7,575 nt of DNA, from contig JBBRLA010000427.1 of NCBI GenBank assembly GCA_038231615.1, forward strand, positions 1 through 7,575, in the 5' to 3' direction. This document shows positions 1 to 5,101 of this stretch, piece after piece (the first letter of the stretch is position 1; each line of letters starts with the position of its first letter). The notes below the pieces were generated by a model that worked only from the letters and a program-made list of their open reading frames with translations, searched no databases and was not told the DNA's origin. The translations under genes and the position numbers were made by a program. The DNA comes from JBBRLA01 sp038231615. Its GTDB lineage: Bacteria; Myxococcota_A; Polyangia; Palsa-1104; JAEUJZ01.

Positions 1-757
1 AGCCCGGCTCCTGGGCGAAGCGCAGCCCGTTGGTGGCGCACTGCACAGAGAAGTAGCCGACCTCGCGGGCGTAGCGGATGGCGTCCAAAAAGTGAGGCGA
101 CATGGTGGGCTCGCCGCCGGAATACTGGATGCTCATCTGCCGCCGCGGCTTCACGCTGATGCTGTCGTCGAGGATCTTCTTGATCTCGTCCCATGAGAGT
201 TCATGGACGAAGCCCACCTGATTGGCGTCCATGAAGCACGGGTCGCACATCATGTTGCAGCGGTTGGTCAGGTCCACCGTCAGCACCGCGCCGCGGCCGT
301 ACTTGATGGTCGAGGTGCCGTGCTTGCGCAAGGGGGTCTCGGCGGTCTTGAAGTCGCGGCCGGGGTACAGGCGCTCGATGCGCTGCAGGAACTCGGGGTC
401 GATGGCCATCACGTCGGAGATCAGGCCGTGCTTGTGGCACGTCTTCTCCATCAGGATCTTGCCGTCCCGTTCGACGATCTGGGCCTTGACCTCGCCAGGC
501 TTGCCCTCGGTAAGCTCGGAAAGGGCCTTCTTGCCCGAAAGGATGTCCTCCCGAACTTCCTTGACGCAGCGGGGACATAGAGAATCGGTGGTGCGCGGCC
601 AGCCGAGCTGTGGGAAGGTCTTCTCACGAGACTTGGGAAGGGGCGCGGGCGCCCAACCGGGTTGGATGCTCTTCCGCTCGAAGGCGCGGTTGAAGTGCTT
701 CACGAGGGGCCAGGCGGCGCGGGCCGCGGTCACAGGGATGCTCTTGGTAAAAGTCAT
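1..757 (-). CDS. Radical SAM protein, Tes/MJ0619-like (N-terminal 252 residues; 3' end outside window)
   Basis: The gene starts at ATG 757 and runs off the left edge, so only 252 residues are visible. An in-frame TAG lies three codons upstream of the ATG (TAG CGT CTC ATG), and GGAG sits 9 nt before it, so the start is well fixed. The N-terminal domain has a CPRC pair (C61, C64) and a later C-H-K-H-G (C107-G111), the layout of the small iron-binding domain before the core of tetraether-synthase (Tes) type radical SAM enzymes. The SAM-cleaving core follows: CNMMCDPC (C167, C171, C174, the CxxxCxxC ligands of the 4Fe-4S cluster), GGEPT at 214-218 (SAM binding) and ATNG at 241-244. Archaeal Tes joins lipid tails by radical C-C coupling; bacterial relatives have been proposed to act in membrane-spanning lipid synthesis. 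Radical SAM membership is certain; the substrate is inference because the C-terminal part is missing. Confidence 0.93.
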   Translation of the reverse strand, partial: MTFTKSIPVTAARAAWPLVKHFNRAFERKSIQPGWAPAPLPKSREKTFPQLGWPRTTDSLCPRCVKEVREDILSGKKALSELTEGKPGEVKAQIVERDGKILMEKTCHKHGLISDVMAIDPEFLQRIERLYPGRDFKTAETPLRKHGTSTIKYGRGAVLTVDLTNRCNMMCDPCFMDANQVGFVHELSWDEIKKILDDSISVKPRRQMSIQYSGGEPTMSPHFLDAIRYAREVGYFSVQCATNGLRFAQEPG

Positions 758-766
758 GAGACGCTA

Positions 767-770
767 CTCC
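767..770 (-). promoter_or_regulatory. Ribosome binding site of the radical SAM gene
   Basis: Read on the minus strand, GGAG lies 9 nt before ATG 757. With the in-frame TAG just upstream, it decides the start. Confidence 0.6.
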
Positions 771-798
771 GATGCCGTAAAACTGATTGGCGAACACG

Positions 799-829
799 AG
801 TGTACCATTGGGTAACAAAGGCATTGCAA
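799..829 (-). promoter_or_regulatory. Possible sigma70-type promoter for the radical SAM gene
   Basis: On the minus strand, TTGCAA (829-824) and TACACT (804-799) lie 19 nt apart. Transcription would begin near 792, giving a leader of about 35 nt that contains the GGAG. Each hexamer matches consensus at about four of six positions and the spacer is long, so this is a weak call. Its position, just downstream of the yacG stop and hairpin, is what one expects if the radical SAM gene has its own transcript. Confidence 0.3.
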
Positions 830-848
830 CTGGGACTTATCGTCCCAG
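830..848 (-). terminator. Hairpin across the yacG stop codon, possible terminator
   Basis: CTGGGAC (830-836) and GTCCCAG (842-848) form a perfect 7-bp stem with a 5-nt loop. The yacG stop codon TAA (839-837) sits in the loop. On the minus strand no clean U-run follows (TTGCAATGCC, then TTTG), so intrinsic termination is possible but not clear. It could instead be a 3'-end-protecting or pausing hairpin. Confidence 0.35.
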
Positions 849-1085
849 GTCCCCCCCTGATCTGGGGTCTTTTCCCCCATCCTGGTCGGCTGAGTCGTCG
901 GCATCAATGACCCGACCGCCAGGCACTGCATAACGCTCCCCGAGCCAGTTGCCCAGGTCGATGGTCTTGCAACGAGATGAGCAGAAAGGTAGATATTTCG
1001 CCTGTTTGCCTGCGGCGTTCGGCTCCGCGGGCAGGGCGCCCAAGCAGATCGGGCAGATGGGGCAGTGGGCCTGCGTGCTCTTCAT
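837..1085 (-). CDS. yacG: YacG family zinc-binding DNA gyrase inhibitor homologue (82 aa)
   Basis: YacG is a small zinc protein that in E. coli binds GyrB and blocks gyrase from engaging DNA. The family signature is plain here: CPICLG (C11, C14), FCSSRC (C35, C39) and the conserved IDLGNWLGERYAVP block at 42-55. An ATG at 1127 would also be in frame, but it lies inside the preceding regulator gene. ATG 1085 has AGGA 5 nt upstream, overlapping that gene's TAG, and gives the usual short N-terminus. At 82 aa the protein is somewhat longer than typical YacG (about 65 aa) because of a charged, Asp/Gly-rich tail. An additional Cys (C8) makes a tandem CPICPIC, so which pair binds zinc is slightly ambiguous. 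The gene follows the PocR-Fis regulator by 7 nt, suggesting translational coupling and one operon. coaE, a common neighbour of yacG, is not visible. Confidence 0.9.
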   Translation of the reverse strand: MKSTQAHCPICPICLGALPAEPNAAGKQAKYLPFCSSRCKTIDLGNWLGERYAVPGGRVIDADDSADQDGGKDPRSGGDLGR

Positions 1086-1088
1086 GGG

Positions 1089-1095
1089 CTTCCTA
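1089..1095 (-). promoter_or_regulatory. yacG ribosome binding site overlapping the regulator stop codon
   Basis: The minus-strand sequence TAGGAAG holds the TAG stop of the regulator gene (1095-1093) and an AGGA Shine-Dalgarno ending 5 nt before ATG 1085. It selects ATG 1085 over the upstream in-frame ATG at 1127. Confidence 0.7.
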
Positions 1096-1884
1096 AAAGT
1101 CCGGTGTTGTGGGCCCTTCCAGGCCATACCTGTCTACTTTTGTTTGCAGGTTGGACCGGGAGATCCCCAGGTCCCGGGCAAGCTGGGACTTGTTGCCCCC
1201 GGTGCGCTTCAGCCCCTTCTCGATCAGTTCCCGCTCCAGAGCGTCCAGGGCGGCGCGGAGGGTGCCGTCGCCCTTGATGGTCCCCTCATCGGGCGGCGCA
1301 TCTGGGCCGGCGGGCCCCTGGGGGGCCGGGTCCCTTCGGCGGGCCTCATGATGGGCCTGGATCTCGTCGGCGCACAGGTGCAAGAGGTCTTCGATCTGCT
1401 CCATCTCGCCCCGGGCCAGGAAGGGGACGCGGCGCAGGGCCCGTTCCAGGTCCGTGCCCTGTCCGGCGGCGGGGGCGACCTCGCGGACCTTGCGCAGGAG
1501 CTGGGCCTCGCCGTAGGCGGTGAAGCCCTCATGCACCGAGCCCGAGACGGCCACGTAGCCGGCGACCTGGCCGTCGAGCCACAGGGCGCTGGCGGGGATG
1601 TCGAAGCCCAGGTGGCACTCGTGGACGGCGTTTTTGCAGCCCCGGCCGGCTTCCCGCAGGCGATCCAGGGTCACCCGCAAGGAGTCGGCGCAGCGCCGGG
1701 CCCCCAGGGGGGCGTGCAGGGACAGGCGGCAAAAGTCGTTGTCCCGGGTGATGGGCCGTGGGCCGACAGGCTCGCCGGTGGCGTCCACCAGGAAGAGTTC
1801 CAGCCGCCACCACTTGCGCACCAAGTCGCGCAGGACGCTGACGGCGTGTAGCTTCAGATAGGGAGAAAGGTCGATGGAAGGCAT
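1093..1884 (-). CDS. PocR sensory domain plus Fis-type HTH regulator (263 aa)
   Basis: Residues about 15-135 match the PocR ligand-binding domain, a PAS-like sensor predicted to bind small hydrocarbon derivatives. Visible marks are FCRL (C52), RRC (C65), C83 and HECHLGFDIP (C90), then the GYVAVSGSVHEG strand-turn at 109-120. A helical segment (about 145-182) and a Pro/Gly-rich linker (186-203) follow. The C-terminus (about 208-255) is a Fis-type helix-turn-helix with NKSQLARDLGISRSNL at 231-246. There is no AAA+ module, so this is not a sigma54 activator of the NtrC kind; it probably binds DNA directly as a dimer. TGA lies in frame three codons upstream of ATG 1884, so this is the first possible ATG, but no Shine-Dalgarno is visible; it may be leaderless or poorly translated. 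The four cysteines could bind a metal or cluster (inference). The gene lies 7 nt upstream of yacG. Confidence 0.88.
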   Translation of the reverse strand: MPSIDLSPYLKLHAVSVLRDLVRKWWRLELFLVDATGEPVGPRPITRDNDFCRLSLHAPLGARRCADSLRVTLDRLREAGRGCKNAVHECHLGFDIPASALWLDGQVAGYVAVSGSVHEGFTAYGEAQLLRKVREVAPAAGQGTDLERALRRVPFLARGEMEQIEDLLHLCADEIQAHHEARRRDPAPQGPAGPDAPPDEGTIKGDGTLRAALDALERELIEKGLKRTGGNKSQLARDLGISRSNLQTKVDRYGLEGPTTPDF

Positions 1885-1943
1885 GTCAGGTCACATTAAT
1901 GAAGAGCCATTTCAAGAAGAAGCACATGGCCGGAGCAGATTTT

Positions 1944-1983
1944 GGCGCTCCCCACGGATTCGCATTCGCTCAGCCGCGTGGGC
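1944..1983 (+). repeat. Direct repeat copy A (95-bp period)
   Basis: Aligned without gaps to 2039-2078, 31 of 40 positions agree. The conserved parts are CTCCCCAC, TCGCATTCGC and CGTGGGC. Differences cluster at 1970-1976, where copy B has the second arm of its hairpin. Copy A also has CGCTCCC (1946-1952) complementary to GGGAGCG (2002-2008), and CTCAG (1969-1973) complementary to CTGAG (1998-2002). Confidence 0.6.
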
Positions 1984-2038
1984 CCATTCCGCAGCGACTG
2001 AGGGAGCGTACTACTGTACGTGACCGAAGAAGCGTGGG

Positions 2039-2078
2039 GGCACTCCCCACCGACTCGCATTCGCGAGTCGTCGTGGGC
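2039..2078 (+). repeat. Direct repeat copy B with strong cruciform hairpin
   Basis: CGACTCGC (2051-2058) and GCGAGTCG (2063-2070) form a perfect 8-bp stem with an ATTC loop. CCCAC (2046-2050) and GTGGG (2073-2077) extend it by 5 bp past a 2-nt TC bulge. The same CCCCAC (2045-2050) can instead pair with GTGGGG at 2034-2039 (6 bp, 5-nt loop), so at least two folds compete. Confidence 0.7.
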
Positions 2079-2164
2079 ATGCGAAGCCGTGGGGGAGAGG
2101 TACGCCAAAAGATGCCCGGTCCAGGTGCTTCTGTTTATAGCACGGCGGCGGGGCGCGGGCGCGG

Positions 2165-4627
2165 CTATAGCGCCACCTCCACGTCGGCTGGGGCGCGCAC
2201 CCGGTAGGTCTGGCTCAGGTAGTCGTCCATCTCCTTGATCAGCGACTCGCCCTGGTAGCTCCCTTCGGGGTGATCGCTGTAAAACCCGCCCTCCTCGCAC
2301 AGATCGCCCAGCGCCGGCAGCGGGCCCTTTTGCACCTCGCCTCCCGGGCGGCACACCGCATCGACGAAAACCAAAATCGCCTTGGGCAGCCGCTTGTTGT
2401 CGTCCGGCGCGGTCATGAAGCTGTGCACGATGGCCCCGGTGGACTGCCCCAGGTCCTCGGGCTTCATGCCATAGCCGTGGCCGAAGTAGACGATCGGGTA
2501 GCTTTCCCCTGCGTTTGCCGGGTCGTAGTAGCCGGGCGGCAGGATCATCGCATAGGGGCTCTGCCTGCCGTTCTTCTGGGTGAACACCAGCCCCTTTGGC
2601 ACCAGGCGCGCGTCGTCCTGCTCCTGCAACGTCCGGTCCACGTCGGGCCAGCGCGAGAGCAGGTAGAAGAACAGGGTCGTGGCCCGGTTGATGGCCTGGG
2701 TCGGCGTGCCCACGTGACGCCCATCGCCAGTGGACTCCACCTGCGCCTGGGTGAAATCGGGGTTGCCGTAGCGCACGTAGGTCCGCCGCCCCAGCGCCGG
2801 GAAGTTCACCCCGGTTGCGTTGAACTTATATTCCTGGTTTTCCGGCTCCCCGATGAGCGACGGGAAGCCCTCGAATGCCCGCACCGAAAGCCCGCGCTGG
2901 TTCAGCACCCCCATCAGCGTGTTGGTCGAGACGTTGGCGTTGAAGAAGTCGCGGATGCCCGCGTCATAATAGATGTCGAGCTGCTGAAGCCGAGCCGAGT
3001 CCATCTTCTCGATCAGGGTGTGCGGGTCGTGGGCCAGCCACCGGGCGAGCCCGGGGTTCACGTCATACTTGCCGTTGCCCTCGCCGCAGTCAAAGCAGGC
3101 GCCGTTGGCCGGGGACCCCGTCACGCACTCATTCTTCGCGTCGCCGTTCTGGGCGCAGGCCGTGCCCGCCACCCCGTCCACGCCCAGGTCGTCGAAGGGC
3201 TCGCCCTGATCGTAGCGCCAGTTGTTTTCCGTACCCCCGGGGTTCTTCAAATAATGGTAGTCGTCGCCGTTGGGATCGGGGTTCTTGACCGGGTCGTAGC
3301 CCGGCTCCATGGCGTCGGGCAGCCCGTCGGTGCCCACGTCGCGGTAGGGTTCGCCCGCCTGCAAGATCACCGGCTCGCCGGGGTCGCGGAGGCCGTTGCC
3401 GTTCACGTCCACCGCCAGGAAGATCTGCACCGGGTCTTGCTGCGGCTTGGCCGGGTCATAGACCCCCGGTTTGCCGTCCGCCTCGCCGCCGTCGCAGAAG
3501 GCGATCACGTTGTGCTGCCCGCCGGGGTTGTAGCGCCCGTCGTAGAACGGCCGCGCGCCGCCGTGCTCCTTGCCTTTTGCGACGACCGGCAGCGCCCCGG
3601 CAGCGCACGCCTTCAGCGGGTCCATCTGGGCCCAGGCGTCCGGCACCCCCGGCGGCAGGTAGGGGTTTAACGGGTTGAAATAGGCCCAGTTGGACAGGGC
3701 CCGCACCAGGTCCCGGTTGGCCCGCAGAAAGAGGCTCCGCTTCAGCGTCAGGCCGATGCCCTCGCCGATCTGGACCGGCATGTGCTCAAAATCGCCACTG
3801 ACCTCCCCTTGCCCCTTTAGCGGCTGCCTGGTGAGCGGGCAGTTTTGCCCCACCTTGCCCCGGCCCGCCTTCTCGTCCTCGGCGGTGCAGAAGCCGCCGA
3901 AGAAGAAGTCGCGGATGAACCCCTGGGTGTAGGTCAGGTCCGGCCCCGGGTCCGCGCCCATGACGCCGATGGCATCGAAGCGATCCGGGTAGCGGAAGAA
4001 GTTCATCGACGACCCGATGCCCCCCATCGAGACCCCGCCGATGGCCCGATAGGTAAAATGGCGCTTGACCTTCTGGCCGACCCCATCGGGCAGGGCCACC
4101 TGGAAGAGGCCCACGTCGCCCATCGTGCCGGCGGGCGAGAGCGGCCCGATGTCGTGACCCGGCAAGTGAAAGCGGAGCTGCCCGCCCCCGGCATTGGACA
4201 CCGTCACGTTGGCGACCAGCGCCAGGTGGGCCGGGGCGTGGGCGAACTGCGCCAGCACCACCAGCCGATCGCGGAAGGTCGTCACGTCCCGGTTGTCCCC
4301 AAGGGGGAGCCGCGAGAGATCGCAGGGCAGGGTCAGGTCCATTCCGTGAAGCGGCACCCCCTGGTCCAGGCGCAGCAGCACCGATGGCCCGATTGCGTGG
4401 AACCCGGCGACCGTGAGGCCGCTTCCCTGGGTCAGGGCGGCGCCGCCGGCCTCGATGCAGGCGCGGGCAGGAAGGGCGGCATCGGCGGCCTTTACCTCCT
4501 TCCCCGCAGGGATCGCCGGGCTGCACGAGGGCAGCGGCGGCTCTTCGGGGACGGGATCGGCGCAGGCCAGAAACCCGAGACAGGCGATGAGGGACGCGAT
4601 CTGCTTCAAACGCATGGCAAAAGACAT
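2165..4627 (-). CDS. Predicted lipoprotein alpha/beta-hydrolase (esterase D-like), circularly permuted (820 aa)
   Basis: The N-terminus (MRLKQIASLIACLGFLAC after a second ATG at codon 5) looks like a lipoprotein signal, with C22 the likely lipidated Cys (C16 is an alternative). About a dozen further cysteines fit an exported protein. Residues 195-225 hold the nucleophile elbow GVSMGG (Ser200) followed by the YPDRFDAIGVMG segment typical of esterase D-like hydrolases. YYDAGIRDFF (551-562, Asp560) and GDGRHVG (634-640, His638) fit the acid and base. The parts that normally precede the nucleophile come last: SPYAMILPPGYYDP (690-703), IVYFGHGYG (712-720, oxyanion HG loop), ILVFVDAVCR (751-760) and FYSDHPEGSYQGESLIKEM (782-800). 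The protein ends just where the nucleophile strand would be expected. A long insert (about 240-545) carries DVNGNGLRDPGE (407-418, EF-hand/dockerin-like) and repeated GEPxxDxGxDG. The substrate is unknown. No Shine-Dalgarno precedes either start. Confidence 0.85.
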   Translation of the reverse strand: MSFAMRLKQIASLIACLGFLACADPVPEEPPLPSCSPAIPAGKEVKAADAALPARACIEAGGAALTQGSGLTVAGFHAIGPSVLLRLDQGVPLHGMDLTLPCDLSRLPLGDNRDVTTFRDRLVVLAQFAHAPAHLALVANVTVSNAGGGQLRFHLPGHDIGPLSPAGTMGDVGLFQVALPDGVGQKVKRHFTYRAIGGVSMGGIGSSMNFFRYPDRFDAIGVMGADPGPDLTYTQGFIRDFFFGGFCTAEDEKAGRGKVGQNCPLTRQPLKGQGEVSGDFEHMPVQIGEGIGLTLKRSLFLRANRDLVRALSNWAYFNPLNPYLPPGVPDAWAQMDPLKACAAGALPVVAKGKEHGGARPFYDGRYNPGGQHNVIAFCDGGEADGKPGVYDPAKPQQDPVQIFLAVDVNGNGLRDPGEPVILQAGEPYRDVGTDGLPDAMEPGYDPVKNPDPNGDDYHYLKNPGGTENNWRYDQGEPFDDLGVDGVAGTACAQNGDAKNECVTGSPANGACFDCGEGNGKYDVNPGLARWLAHDPHTLIEKMDSARLQQLDIYYDAGIRDFFNANVSTNTLMGVLNQRGLSVRAFEGFPSLIGEPENQEYKFNATGVNFPALGRRTYVRYGNPDFTQAQVESTGDGRHVGTPTQAINRATTLFFYLLSRWPDVDRTLQEQDDARLVPKGLVFTQKNGRQSPYAMILPPGYYDPANAGESYPIVYFGHGYGMKPEDLGQSTGAIVHSFMTAPDDNKRLPKAILVFVDAVCRPGGEVQKGPLPALGDLCEEGGFYSDHPEGSYQGESLIKEMDDYLSQTYRVRAPADVEVAL

Positions 4628-4651
4628 GGCGCGGAGTGTAGCTTATTCAAC
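4628..4651. promoter_or_regulatory. 24-bp divergent start region, possible back-to-back leaderless promoters
   Basis: Only 24 bases separate ATG 4627 (-) and ATG 4652 (+), and neither start has a well placed Shine-Dalgarno. TACACT on the minus strand (4640-4635) and TAGCTT on the plus strand (4639-4644) each lie where a -10 element would put transcription at or next to the start codon. No good -35 was found for either, and one or both genes could start further inside. Tentative. Confidence 0.25.
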
Positions 4652-5101
4652 ATGGAGACTGTGACTCTGGCTCGCGATGCGGAAGACAACGGGTTGTGCA
4701 TCATGCTGGAAGGCGTGCTTTCCGAATGCGCCGAGCGCCACGGCGGGCGGCTTGCGGGCCTGGGTTCGCGCATCGGCATTTCCGCGCCGGACGCGGGCCA
4801 GCAGGCGACCCTGATCTTCGGCGGCGGACGCTGCACAATCGAGGGGGGACTCTCGGCCCCCGACCTGACCCTGCATGGCAGCTCCGAGCTTCTGCCCCGG
4901 ATCGCCGACGTGCCCCTGCGCTATGGCCTGCCCTGGCTCCTGTCCCCCGCGGGGCGCCATCTTCTGTCGATGGTGCTGACCGGCAAGCTGCGGGTGAAGG
5001 GGCTTTTCTCCGGCAGCCTGTCTCCCAGAAGGACCTCCCGGGCGCTCTGGGATCTGCTGACGCTGACCCGCCTCCTGGCCGGTCAGGGTGAGAGCGGTTA
5101 G
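4652..5101 (+). CDS. Small SCP2-like (sterol carrier-type) protein, 149 aa
   Basis: The protein resembles small single-domain SCP2-like proteins, whose fold binds lipids or other hydrophobic ligands. Visible signs are the strand-rich centre with ATLIFGGGRCTIEGG (52-66) followed by the SAPDLTLHGSSELLPRI block (68-84), and the late helix plus GKLRVKGLF (111-119) found near the end of SCP2-type domains. There is no signal peptide or membrane span, so it is probably cytoplasmic. The start is uncertain: ATG 4652 has GGAG 15 nt upstream, which is too far; GTG 4661 has GGAG only 3 nt upstream; ATG 4703 would remove 17 residues. ATG 4652 is kept as the longest reasonable start. The gene is divergent from the lipoprotein hydrolase and convergent with the diguanylate cyclase, overlapping its stop codon. 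Family assignment rests on pattern only; an uncharacterised lipid-binding-like protein is a fair reading. Confidence 0.72.
   Translation: METVTLARDAEDNGLCIMLEGVLSECAERHGGRLAGLGSRIGISAPDAGQQATLIFGGGRCTIEGGLSAPDLTLHGSSELLPRIADVPLRYGLPWLLSPAGRHLLSMVLTGKLRVKGLFSGSLSPRRTSRALWDLLTLTRLLAGQGESG

Larger units (their letters stand above)
1940..2110. repeat. Palindromic repeat element with inverted ends (REP/BIME- or MITE-like)
   Basis: The left end reads TTTTGGCG CTCCCCACGG ATTCGCAT (1940-1965). The right end, read on the other strand from 2110 back to 2079, is TTTTGGCG TACCT CTCCCCCACGG CTTCGCAT: the same modules inverted, with a 5-nt insertion and one extra C. A direct copy of the left module recurs 95 bp later (2043-2064 versus 1948-1969, 20 of 22 positions identical). 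Several hairpins share the same CCCCAC and GTGGG blocks and so exclude one another. This is not a gene. It could be a dispersed palindromic element, a non-autonomous mobile element, or a transcribed structured RNA. No target-site duplication was recognised. Confidence 0.6.
1885..2164. other. Non-coding 280-bp region between hydrolase and regulator
   Basis: The region lies between the stop of the lipoprotein hydrolase and the start of the PocR-Fis regulator, both on the minus strand. The short ORFs crossing it on either strand are Arg/Gly/Pro-rich, contain the repeat modules and look non-coding. Its main content is the structured repeat element at 1940-2110. Next to the hydrolase stop, GTGCT/AGCAC can form a weak 5-bp hairpin with a 9-nt loop. 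No convincing intrinsic terminator with a U-run and no good sigma70 or sigma54 promoter for the regulator was found. Confidence 0.6.

Noticed and set aside
1093..1127. Earlier ATG (1127) as the yacG start
   Set aside because: It would overlap the regulator gene by 35 bases and lacks a Shine-Dalgarno, whereas ATG 1085 has AGGA at ideal spacing.
949..1851. 300-codon plus frame opposite the PocR-Fis gene
   Set aside because: It mirrors a gene with PocR and Fis signatures, and its own translation has no recognisable features.
1940..2110. CRISPR array
   Set aside because: There are only two direct copies with a 95-bp period plus inverted copies. Unit lengths and spacing do not fit repeats and spacers, and no cas gene is present.
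1899..2207. 102-codon plus ORF across the repeat element
   Set aside because: It contains the repeat modules, ends inside the hydrolase gene and has no Shine-Dalgarno. The palindromes explain the sequence better than coding does.
2270..3670. 466-codon open frame on the plus strand
   Set aside because: It is antisense to the hydrolase, whose frame has recognisable catalytic motifs and a signal peptide. The plus translation is His/Val/Arg-rich with no family features, as expected of a GC-rich mirror frame.
3845..4651. Long in-frame extension of the SCP2-like gene upstream of ATG 4652
   Set aside because: This part is antisense to the hydrolase N-terminal half and shows no domain. Only the part from about 4652 looks like protein.
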